NCBI GenBank assembly: GCA_022496205.1
Contig: WTXD01000150.1
Span: forward strand, 1-26,182
Source of the DNA: Gloeopeniophorella convolvens
Taxonomy: Eukaryota; Basidiomycota; Agaricomycetes; Russulales
Direction: 5' to 3'
Length of the DNA: 26,182 bases
Shown: one piece after another, positions 1-9,321 of the stretch
Layout of the letters: each line of letters begins with the position of its first letter
Position numbering within the stretch: the stretch's first letter is position 1
Notes under the pieces: model-generated
The model's input: only the letters and a program-made list of their open reading frames with translations
Database searches by the model: none
Told to the model about the DNA's origin: nothing
Translations under genes and position numbers: made by a program

Positions 1-1
1 C

Positions 2-67
2 GCGTTCGTACCGGCGCTCGCGCACCTCGCGTGCGTGCTCGGCGCCGCGCTGTGGTACCTCTTCTAG
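2..67 (+). CDS. C-terminal end of a membrane-protein-like gene (partial)
   Basis: One frame is open from the window edge to a TAG at 65-67. It encodes 21 residues rich in Ala, Leu and Val with a Trp-Tyr-Leu-Phe end. That would suit the last membrane helix of a transporter-like protein whose body lies to the left. The GC-rich third positions match coding exons elsewhere in the window. It is too short to assign a family, and it could be chance. Confidence 0.35.
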   Translation, partial: AFVPALAHLACVLGAALWYLF

Positions 68-674
68 ATAGGGCCCTTGTTATATCTGAACTGATTCGGG
101 TTGGTGGACGGAATGGACTGATGTGCATTCGCCGCGGGTTGGGTATCTCTCATGTATCTTTTTACTGCCTGCTGTGCGCGCCGCGCTGCCCTCAATGTAT
201 TATTTACTCGCATTGGCATTCGAACGGACGGTGTGCTGATATCAAATCCGCCTGCGTGGTCACTGAGGCCTGAGATCTGAGATACCAATGCTCACTATTG
301 GCCTGGGCGCTCTGATCTACGGTCACGTATGTAGTCGGAGAGCGGTCTTGGGTTCGTGGTGGCGATTCATCCAGTTCAGAGCCGGAATTGGCGATGCGGT
401 GGCACTGGCGATGTTATCTCCTAAAGCAGACCTTAGTAAGGGAAGACAGCCGTTCCGTTATACTGGCGATGATGGCTAGGGTGCCAGGCAGGGTGACGCA
501 GGTCATGAATCGACCGCGCAAATCAGAGTCAGCCTTATCCAACGTTTACTGGTCTATTGACAAACTTGAATTGAATATGCCATACAGGGGGCCGTAGCTA
601 CAAGAACAGTTCTGTGTGGATCATCAGGCTGCCTTTATCAAAGAGAGTCTTGATCAAAAACTCTGAGCAAAAGG

Positions 675-2173
675 CTATTCAGACGAATCGGATTCGCCGT
701 CTTCCTCGACACCTTCGGACCCCGCAGAATCTGACTCACTGTCTTCTTCACTTCCTTCGGACGAACTCGACTCACTGTCTTCTTCGTCTCCTCTGAACCA
801 CCCCGATCCACTGCCTTCCTCGACCCCCTCGGCCGGAGGCACCTCCCAGGCCAGCAGGTCCGGCTCAGTCAGCTCGGACCGCCGCCCATACGTGCCGACG
901 GACCACGCTGGCAAAGACTCATACTCGCGGGGCGTCGGCAGCCCAAACTGTGCAGCCATCTTCTCGAGCCGCCACCGGTTGCGTATGTGCCGGTTTTCGT
1001 GCCGGTTTTCCTCGGGCCTAACAAATGCCTTCAGGTACGCCCGCCAGTCCAACTGCCCGACCCGGATCGGGGTCGGGTTCCCAACGGCCTTCCAGCCGGC
1101 CCAGTCGGCGGGCGTAGTTGGCAGCATCCAACCAGAGTCGCGCACCAGGCCAAAGTAGACGTCCTGCCGGCCGCTGAGCAGATTGTACAGTCCTTGGCAG
1201 GTACGTAGCAGGCTTGTGTGCGTGGAAAGCATGCTCCGGTGGATGACGGGGCGGACGTCGTCTGGAGAGTCCGGAGACGGGGACCAGAGGAACGAGATGA
1301 TGTGTGAGAATAGCTCGCCGATAGAGAGGACGCGGAATAAAGCTGGGGGCTGGGCCTGGCTAGGTTGGGAGAAGTGCATTTGCGAAGGCTTGACTGGCTC
1401 TAGCTCCGGGAAGACAGATGGATGGGCGAGCAGATGAGCGCAGCGTTCCATCGTCCATATCTGGTAGCAATAAAGCTCCTCCTCTTTACCGCGGAAATAG
1501 TCCCGCGCTGCGTAGTCAAAATAGTACCCGTCGTAGCGACCGTCCATACCATCGTATCGTATCAACTTGTGTTCATTCGTGTGCCAAATAGGCCGTGGCT
1601 TAGGGAAAATGGTGCGCCAGAGCTCGCGGGGAGTAATCTTGAGGCGGCGACAGATGTATGACAGGCACATGCGGTGAATGGTGAGAAACGGCCTCGCGTT
1701 TTTCTCAGAGGCCCATTGGGAATTGCCTCCGATTTCAATACCGAATCTACCATCGTACGGAAAATCGAGGCTGTGTGAATGTAGGTGAGCGAGAAGGAAG
1801 ATACAGGTCGCACCCGTCGTGTGCATACCGGACGGGGCAAACAAAATCCGTGTTCCTCCAGAGGCACGAGACCACAGTGGCGTCTCCCCAGTAACGTCCA
1901 TCTTCTCCAGTGATGCACACAAAGTCGTCAAGCTCGTCGACCGACTCGGCTTCAATTTCGGGATAAAAGCCTGTGCATTCCGGATTTTCTTCCTCGGAGA
2001 TAGAACGCCATTTCTCCGGTAGCCAGCGATATTTCCAATCCTCGTACGCGTCTCTGAGAGGCCCGCCGCTGACACGGAGAGATCGTCAAAATGAGCGACC
2101 GGAATACACGAATGACTAGGGCCCTTGCGTACCAGAAATAGCAATAACGGAAATTCGGTTTATAGTCGAACAT
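675..2173 (-). CDS. F-box-like protein, tandem copy 1
   Basis: Three exons (2133-2173, 1829-2068, 675-1770) join to 458 residues. The start is the ATG at 2173, because all three copies share the MF-x-x-KP opening while the DNA just upstream differs in frame between copies. A Cys-x-x-Cys-Gly-Gly-Pro-Leu motif lies at about residues 11-18 and is completed across intron 1, as in many basidiomycete F-box-like proteins. The F-box-like helix pair (VLSIGELFSHIISFL) lies at about 236-280. It is followed by a conserved Trp-rich segment and an acidic Ser/Glu/Asp tail with repeated EEDSES blocks, longer than in the other copies. F-box proteins usually recruit substrates to SCF ubiquitin ligases through Skp1; that role is inferred here and the target is unknown. 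Introns are 64 and 58 bases. The gene looks intact. Confidence 0.8.
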
Positions 2174-2238
2174 CTCGATGGGAAGCCCCTGAGTTCGCTG
2201 CCAGTTGTTTGCGGCAGGAGGGGATACCGAATGCGGGC

Positions 2239-2245
2239 TCTTAAA
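2239..2245 (-). promoter_or_regulatory. TATA-like element of F-box copy 1
   Basis: On the minus strand TTTAAGA lies about 66 to 72 bases before the chosen ATG. The surrounding bases (TTTAAGAGCCCGCATTC) are identical upstream of copy 2, at 5713-5719, at the same distance. Copy 3 has a degraded version near 10530. Conservation and spacing suggest a core promoter, but no transcript data are visible. Confidence 0.4.
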
Positions 2246-2699
2246 CTCGCTGCGGCAGCCTGAGGCGGACACATGCACGTGCCTCGCGTCGTGTGTGTCG
2301 TATGCCACAGTGGTCACATCCCCGGGGTTTCACCGCTGCTTTGTGTTACTCGAGTCGAACCGTCGCTTGCAACAACATCATCGAGAGTTGGCTGACAGAA
2401 TGGGAAAGGGAACGAGGCAATCAGAGCTTGCACTCACCGAGCAGCAAGAGCCCGTGCCAGAGCACACCTTGCCCCATGCCTGCTCGCCCTGCGTCTTTGC
2501 GGGGCGCGCACATCTTGGTAACATATCCAGAAACGTGGAAGGCGCCAGCGAGATCGATTCCGGGCGCCGCGCGTTGGGTATATGCAAGGGCGACGCGAGA
2601 CGAGGTTGTTAGATTTGTCCGTTCTTGTTGCTTTCGCATTCATTTCGTGGCGCGCGCGGTGCTCTAATTTCGTGTTGACTAGGGTATTTCCCGTGGCTT

Positions 2700-3860
2700 T
2701 GCCACTCTGTGTACTGTACATTGCAACAAATGTACGGAGGGCGAAGCAATACCCGTCAGCCGCTGGTATTGAACAACTATTTGTTCATTGAGGAATAGAC
2801 CACCCCATATCCATTCCTAATAATAAAAAAAGACATTGTAAATAAGTCAAACTGTGGTACATAGCGAAGATAGCTAACGGCGGGAGTCTGGGGCGGTGGC
2901 TTTGGCGGTGTGCACTGTGCCTGGTGGCGCGTGCGGCAGGTCACCGGTCACCGCAGGCGTGAGAGCGCAGCGACGGCGGCGGCAGCGCATCGACAGTACA
3001 TCACACGCCGCACCGCAGAATAATTGGCCTGGGGGTAGATGCGACTGGTTGCCGCGCCTGCGGAGCGTGCGCTACATGCCACGGCACATGGGATCATAAG
3101 GAAGCAGCGGTACGCCGTGGCATCGCCGTGCGCTGGTTCAAAGCGCGCGGTTCCGAGGTGGCGGGCGTGGCTTGTTGTCGCGCCCGCATTGCGCATACCT
3201 TTAGCGCGCACCAGGGGATGCGGCACCGCATCGCGCTGGGGTGTCGAATGGGAGGCCGCGGGGATCATCCTGCGTGCGTGTACACCGTGCATTGAGGCAC
3301 GCGCTAAAGCGACGCCGTTGATCACTGCGCATTGTTACTCGGCGATGGCGCGGATCGCACGCATGGGAAATGCAAAACGGGATGGCAATGGCCCGTGTTG
3401 CACGGCATGATGGGGTGCGGGACAGCGGGGCGGCAAGGATGGGCACAGACGTGCTACACATACCTCACTTAATATTTCTGGCGCTCTACGCCAGGCTGGC
3501 GCCCGTGGATCCCTCTTCGCGCCACGAAACTAACGCGAGAGGAGATGGCAAGGATGACGTGAGAGGACGGTGAAGACAGCGAAACTGTCCGCGAGGGTCG
3601 TTTCCAAGTCAAGATGGGCCCACGGACGCTCCGTTACATTCCGGTGATGTGTACGCTACGGCCTCGTGATCCCATTGCCACGTGCTGATTAAGATTATCT
3701 GCACTCTCTCGAGCCTCCCATTCCAACGGGCGTGGCGGAGAGTGTAGGGGGTGGTGGCAGGGTGGTTTGAATGGGTGAGGCCGTGAGGGGCAGAGGCAAG
3801 CAGCAAGCATGCTGCGGAGTGGAAAGCGGGGGACAATGAATGGTGGGTGAGATCTAGGCG
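2700..3860. other. Spacer between F-box units 1 and 2, no gene seen
   Basis: About 1.1 kb. It opens with a short AT-rich patch (2800-2860, with an A7 run) and is then very GC-rich and rich in GCGC and GCAT words. Open frames are short, overlap on both strands and lack recognisable motifs or plausible splicing. No repeat unit or inverted terminal repeat could be established. Confidence 0.5.
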
Positions 3861-3861
3861 T

Positions 3862-6090
3862 CGGCACTGAGGCATCAATGCATCACCACCGGGCTAGGCA
3901 CTCCGATCTATGGTCATGTATGTAACGAGGGAGCGGTCTTGAGGTTCTGGTGGGGGATTCATCAAGTCCGGGGCCGGGGCTAGCAATGCAGTGGCACTGG
4001 TGATGGATCGATGATGGCCAGGGATTCAGGGAAGGTGATACGAGTCGTGAATCGACCGCGTAAATCAAAGTCAGCCCTGTCCGATGTTTACTAGTCTACC
4101 GACAAACTTGGATTGAACATGCTATACAGGAGGCTGTAGGTATAAGGCTGGTTTTGCGTGTACCAAGGCCACCCCTACTTCCACGCGGCTTTATCGAAGC
4201 GAGCCTTGATCCAGCACTCCAAGTAAAAGGCTATTCGGACGGATCCGATTCACTGTCTTCCTCGACTCCTTCGGACGAATCCGACTCACTATCTTCCTCG
4301 ACCCCCTCGGGAGGCACCTCCCACGAAGATACGTCCGGCTCAGTCAACTCAGACGGCCGCCCATACTCCCCAACAGACCACCACTCCGAAACACGCTGGT
4401 GGGGCGTCGGTAACGCAAACTGTGCAGCCATGCTCTCGAGCCGCCACCGGTTGTGCACGTGCCGGTTGTCCTCGTACCATGAGAATGTCTCCAGGTACGC
4501 TCGCCAGTCCAACTGCCCGACCTGGATCGGGGTCGGGTTCCCAATGGCCTTCCAGCCGGCCCAGTCGGCGGGCGTAGTTGGCAGCATCCAGCCAGATTCG
4601 CGCACCAGGCCAAAGTGGATGCCTTGCTGGTCTCCGAGCAGATTGTGCAGTCCTTGGCAGGTGCGCAGCAGGTTTGTGTACGTGGAAAGCATGCTTTGGT
4701 GGATGATGGGGCGGATGTTGTCTAGAGAATTGGGAGGCAGGGACCGGAGAAACGAGATGATGTGTGAGAATAGCTCGCTGATGGAGAGGACGCGGAATAA
4801 GGCTGAGGGCTGGGTCTGGCTAGGTTGGGAGTGGAAATGCATCTGCGAGGGCGAGGCCAGTTCCAGCTTCGGGAAGACAGATGGATGGGCAAGCAGCCAA
4901 GTGCATTCTTTCATTGAGTATGTCCAGAAGCTATGGTGGTAATCCCGGTTTTCATCGTGCCATTCATATAGCCTCGCGTAGTCGAAACTGTATCCGTTGT
5001 ACCGATCGTCCATATAATCGTCGTATTGTATCAACCTGTACGCTTCCACATCCATGGCCCGAGACGGTTCAGGAAAAATGGCATTGCAGAGCTTGGCGGG
5101 AGTAGTCTCGAGTCGGCGACACATGTACGACAGGCACATGCGGTGAATGGTGAGGAACGGCTCCGCCTTCCTCGCAGAGATCCATTCTTTGCCTCCGAGT
5201 ACAACAGGTCCCGGGTCTTTGTAACCATCGTATGGGAATTTGACGCTGCGTGAAGGCGGGTGAGCACAGAGGAAGATACGGTCCGCACTACGATGGGTCT
5301 ATACCGGGTGGGGCAAACAAAATCCGTGTCCTTCCAAAGGCGCGAAATCACGGTGCCATCTTCCCAATAACGCCCGTCTTCTTCAGTGATGCACACCAGC
5401 TCGTCAATCGACTGGGCTTCAGCTTTGGGGAATAGGCCTGTGCAATTGCGAAGTACACGAACTTCCTCAGAGACAGTAGGCCATATCTTCGGTAGCCAGC
5501 GGTACTTCCAAGTCTTGTATGCGTCTCTGAGAGGTCCGCCACTGCAACAGAGAGATTGTTACAATGAGCGACAGGGGTGCACAGACGACTATGGTCGATT
5601 TGCGTACCAGAAATAGCAATAGCAGAACTTTGGCTTAGAGTCGAACATCTCGATGGGATGCCCCCGAGTTCGCTGCCAGTGGTTTGTGGCAAGAGGGGCA
5701 CGGAATGCGGGCTCTTAAATTCGCTGCAGCAGGCCGAGACGTGCACGTGCCTCGCGTCCTATGCCACAAAGTGGTCACATCCTCGGGGATTTCGCTGCCT
5801 CATATTACCCGAGCTGAATCATCGCTTGCAACAGTCTTGGTGAGGCTCCTCGAGAGATGGCTGACAGTATGGAGAAGGGCACGAGGCAAGCAGAGTTTGC
5901 ATCCACAGTAGCGAGAGCCTGTGCCAGAGCACACCTTGTCCTACTCGTCCGGCGTCTTTGCGAGGTGTGCGCGCACCTTTGTGATATCTCCTGGAAATCG
6001 AAAGGTGCTCGCGAGATAGATGTGGGGTGCAGTGCGTTAAGGATATGCAAGGGCGACGCGAGACGAGGCAGTGGTGGGATGTGACTCGAG
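3862..6090. repeat. Tandem duplication unit 2 (F-box gene plus flanks)
   Basis: This is the second copy of the segment described at 258-2620, in the same orientation. The 3' flank (3890-4160) and the 5' flank (5650-6075) both align by eye with unit 1, with scattered substitutions and small gaps. Divergence in the non-coding flanks is clearly visible, so the duplication is not very recent. Confidence 0.75.
4231..5648 (-). CDS. F-box-like protein, tandem copy 2
   Basis: Three exons (5608-5648, 5305-5541, 4231-5245) join to 430 residues. Intron positions and phases match copy 1 exactly (66 and 59 bases here). The N-terminal Cys-x-x-Cys-Gly-Gly-Pro-Leu motif, the F-box-like block (VLSISELFSHIISFL) and the SGWMLPTTPADWAGWKA block are all kept. 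The C-terminal acidic tail is shorter, with two near-identical GVEEDSESD repeats. Differences from copy 1 fall mostly in the hydrophilic middle (about residues 140-200) and in the tail. No stop or frameshift is seen. The likely role is an SCF-type substrate adaptor (inferred); the substrate is unknown. Confidence 0.8.
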
Positions 6091-6122
6091 GCAGCTCGAG
6101 AAGGACGGCCGGGAAAACCTGA

Positions 6123-6601
6123 CACTGCGTGCACAGCAGACTTATCCGACAGGAAGAAGGCTTGAATAAGTGAAAAATATGTTTAACTTATTTCTGCCTT
6201 TTTTTGTCCGGAAAAGTGACTATCAGAAGGTTAATGACCCTCTAAGTATTCTTGAAGGGAAAGAAGTTTCTTAATAAAGTTAACCTTCTCTCACGACCTC
6301 CCCATGTAAGCATAGTTGGAAATAAAGTCAAACAATCATTTGTATTCCTTGTGTTTTGCCACCCAGAATGAGCATTCTTACCAAATTCCTGGAAATTTTC
6401 CTACTAGATGTCTATGGCTCGGGAATCCGAGGGAAAACTTTAACTTCAGGTACAGACTTTACCCCTTATCAAGAAGCTTGTAGAGAATATCAACTTTACT
6501 AATACTCGTTTCTCAAGCTCAAATAGTCAACAATAAGTTAAACAAATATTTAGGTTTTTTAAGCCTTCCCAAGGGAGAATAAGTCTGCTATGCACGCAGT
6601 G
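6123..6601. mobile_element. AT-rich inverted-repeat element, CACTA-like MITE
   Basis: The 479-bp segment starts CACTGCGTGCA and ends with its complement TGCACGCAGTG. The inverted repeat continues inward for about 74 bases with scattered mismatches, including AGCAGACTTAT near the end and GTTTAACTTATT further in. TGA flanks both sides (6120-6122 and 6602-6604), consistent with a 3-bp target duplication. CACTR ends with a 3-bp duplication are typical of the CACTA/EnSpm superfamily; that assignment is inferred. The interior is AT-rich, unlike its surroundings, and has no coding capacity, so the element would depend on a transposase made elsewhere. Confidence 0.7.
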
Positions 6602-6604
6602 TGA

Positions 6605-7498
6605 AGCGCGGGGCATGAATATTTGAATGCGTGACCAGTGCCTCTGCAGGCACGTCGGACGTCCACATCAGGTCGCCGGCTGGGAAATGCCATGTGGCCG
6701 AAGCAGTGGGGCGTATGACCGGTGTATGCAGGGTGGCAGGGTGGGGCAGGTGACGGACGAAACGATGTTAGAAGCAGCGCGGAAGCGGCGAGCAACATGC
6801 TCACGTATGCGCTACTACTCCGCACTGCGCTCGCGCTCACGCCCCCTTATAATGGCCTTGCGCAACGAAAGTGGTGGGGAGACAGATAAAGCGATGAGGC
6901 AAGTTGGGGGCAGAGGGACCGAAAGTTTGTGCGCGGGGTGGATCGACCGTTTCGTTGCGCTGCCACGAATTGGCTGTGCGTTCGGCAAGACCGCCAATTA
7001 TCTGAATGGTTTCGCCCCGCTCATCGAGTCGTGACCGCTGCTGTCTCACAGCTGAAGTGAGTAGTCAATATTTCAATCTTGCACCAGGTTGCACCTCTGA
7101 ATCGGAAAGAGCCGTGGGAGAACCTGTATTTGGTCTCCCACCTTTGCTCGCTGTTCCCACCTGTTCCCACCTGTTCCCACTGTCTCCTGAACGCCGTTGG
7201 CTGCTTTCATTGAGGTGCCTACGCCGACGCACCCGGACTCTCACATCGAGATGCACGCAGTGCGATGCCCCCAACATCACCAACGGGCAGGCGCATTGGC
7301 AGACTGGTGGACAATTCATGGCAATCGCGAACAGACTGACGGGCATTCGCCTCAAACGTGCAGGGTCCCACTCATATATTTTTGTTGCCTAGATGCTGGG
7401 CGCGCTGCGCCCACCCTCAACATATCAGTTATTTACATCGACAATGGAAGAGATGATGGAGTGGTGCCCGCAGGCTAGCTCCTCGCTGGCACGGGCAC
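6605..7498. other. Spacer between F-box units 2 and 3, no gene seen
   Basis: About 0.9 kb with no supported gene. It holds a short direct repeat at 7151-7180 and, at about 7208-7262, a patch resembling DNA just downstream of the methyltransferase gene. Open frames here are short and show no domain motifs. Confidence 0.5.
7151..7180. repeat. Short tandem repeat, three copies of about 10 bp
   Basis: The decamer CTGTTCCCAC is repeated three times head to tail, directly visible in the sequence. It is probably a slippage product. No function is suggested. Confidence 0.8.
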
Positions 7499-8146
7499 GG
7501 GCTGGGCGCTCTGATCTGCGGTCACTCGTGTTGAGTATCGACGGACCAGGTCTTCAGACGTGGACGGAGGGCGGGTCATGCATCGGGGAGGTCAGCAGGT
7601 GGTGCATTTTCACTGGAGGCCATTCTCAGGGCTCTGCAGACAGCGCATATACTCATAATATGCGACCCGTACGCAGGTACTCGGTTCCCTGAGTTGGCTC
7701 CGGACCAGCAACGGCCAATCCCGCCATGGTTCCCGGGATTAGGTAGTTACGATCCTGTCCACTAGCGCGTGCTGACAAGCTTGACCAACCTGCCATGAGG
7801 AAGTTGTAGATACAGGAATAGCTTCATATGCAACAAGGTCACCCCTACTTTCGAACCCCCACCCAGCCTTTTCAGAGCATATCTTGTCCAACAGGGTCTA
7901 AGATCATTCTGACCATTCTGACGTGTCGTCTTCTGTGTCGTCTTCTTCGACTCTTTCGGGAGGCACCTCCCACGTAAACATTGTCGGCTCAGTCAGCCTA
8001 GACGGCCGCCCATACTCTCCAACAGACCACTCCGGCGACTCCGAGGACCTACCACCCTCGTCCACATACTCGGGGCGTGTTGGTAACGCAAACTGCGCAG
8101 CCATGCTCTCGAGCCGCCACCGGTTGCGCACGTGCCGGTCATCCTC

Positions 8147-8154
8147 GTACCATA
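8147..8154. repeat. Target site duplication, left copy
   Basis: GTACCATA directly precedes the left terminal inverted repeat and is repeated exactly at 9314-9321 after the right one. Uninserted copy 2 has GTACCATG at the matching place, as expected for an original single site. Confidence 0.9.
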
Positions 8155-9313
8155 AGGCCCCCCGAAAATCCCCCAATAGGTCGGATCAGAGAATGGGTGA
8201 TTTCCGGTCATGAGTAGTGGACTTTGTAATTACCATATAAGGAAACTGTGTAGTGGACTTAATCCGACCTCCCCGATTAGGGCAAGGAGTAGTGGACTTT
8301 ATGATCAAAGCTCAAAAAATCAAATAAATTAAGGAGAAAGAGTAAACAAATGCTACATGATGTCCAGCAGGTTTATCCTGCCTTTCAGAACAATTCTGCA
8401 GCCGTGGAAGGTATCGAAGGGGGCATGCGGCACGGTTCAGTGGGGGCGGTTGCACACCCGATTAGCACGGTCCCGCACCCTGGTGCCCGTGGCCCTAGTC
8501 TCGACTCTTGTCCTCGGACATTCTTGGTGAGGAAGAGAAGGTTAGGGGGAGAGGAGCTTGATAGTTGAGCATCGATTTTGCTGTGTCACGACTGTCTGGT
8601 GGAGTTGTAGCATTTGCGGGGGCGAGGGCGTGTGCCGAAATGCACACATATTCAGTGGTGTACTGTGTGTGTGATTGGGCCCTCGGGATGCCATGACGGA
8701 CTAGAAGCGGTCGGGAGGTATGCCACGGAGATTGAGCGCCAACAGCGCGAGTGTGAGGGGCATGCAGTGCGCACAGTACCAGCGTTACGGTTGAGGAGCT
8801 CGACGGGATGGACTGCGCAGCGCGACCTCACCGGGAGTTCGCCAGCACCGGCCGAAGTCGTAATACTGGTTATATTGTTGTGGTTGAGGAGAGTGAATGT
8901 GACTTGTTGGTGTAGCGGTAAGTTGTTTAGTAATCACTGTGTGATATTTGTGGAGAATGTTTTTGCAGGTTCGGGGTTCAATTCTGAGTGCACCCCTTTT
9001 TTTAAGAGGCATAGATTCTTTCCACGGAGCCGGTATGACAAAGTAAGCAGTATAGGAGAGTTCCTGATAACACAATGGGGACATCATCCTAAGCTATGAG
9101 CGAGGCAGAACTTCGAGTAGTGGACTGTGATCCAACCTCCTCACACGGGGTATCTCTGTAGTGGATAATCTAATCCGACCCCTGCTTACTAAGCACATTT
9201 TGTGTAGTGGATTATACCCATATATGGCTACATTTGATCCGACCTTCGACCCTTTTTAGGCAGGTGTGTAGTGGACTTTGATCCGGCAGGTTGGGTGTAT
9301 TTTCGGGGGGCCT
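8155..9313. mobile_element. Non-autonomous DNA transposon (hAT- or KDZ-like) inside F-box copy 3
   Basis: The 1,159-bp element has perfect 15-bp terminal inverted repeats (AGGCCCCCCGAAAAT) that continue imperfectly to about 37 bases, up to a GGATCA word. It is flanked by 8-bp target duplications. The words GTAGTGGACTT or GTAGTGGAT recur near both ends in one orientation (8214, 8250, 8289; 9117, 9158, 9204, 9268), often followed by ATCCGACC. These look like subterminal transposase-binding repeats. Eight-bp duplications with subterminal repeats fit hAT and also KDZ elements, which are known from basidiomycetes; the sequence alone does not separate them. No transposase frame is present, so movement would need an autonomous partner. 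Confidence 0.85.
8891..9003 (+). ncRNA. Possible tRNA-like RNA polymerase III unit within the transposon
   Basis: An A-box-like TGGTGTAGCGG at 8908-8918 is followed 57 bases later by a B-box-like GGTTCAATTCT at 8975-8985 and a T7 stretch at 8997-9003 that could stop polymerase III. The spacing is longer than in an intronless tRNA, and the D, T and acceptor stems pair poorly. A functional tRNA is therefore unlikely. A decayed tRNA or a tRNA-derived SINE fragment captured by the element is more plausible. Confidence 0.3.
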
Positions 9314-9321
9314 GTACCATA
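9314..9321. repeat. Target site duplication, right copy
   Basis: This is an exact second copy of GTACCATA immediately outside the right inverted repeat (see 8147-8154). Confidence 0.9.

Larger units (their letters stand above)
258..2620. repeat. Tandem duplication unit 1 (F-box gene plus flanks)
   Basis: The DNA outside the F-box coding region is also shared with unit 2. On the 3' side, a block with 'ctctgatctacggtcac' near 312 and 'gaatcgaccgcg' near 507 recurs near 3903 and 4050. On the 5' side, 'atgcaagggcgacgcgagac' at 2581 recurs at 6045. The paralogs therefore arose by duplication of a segment of about 2.3 kb, not by retrocopying, and introns are kept at the same sites. The edges are approximate. 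Confidence 0.75.

Noticed and set aside
675..2144. A single 489-codon minus-strand frame taken as the F-box protein
   Set aside because: Its first roughly 125 codons run through two introns and lie in the wrong frame. The paralogs support three exons with the CxxCGGPL start instead.
2205..2612. Plus-strand frame of 135 codons upstream of F-box copy 1
   Set aside because: The equivalent frame is not maintained in units 2 and 3 and no motif is seen, so it is probably duplicated promoter DNA.
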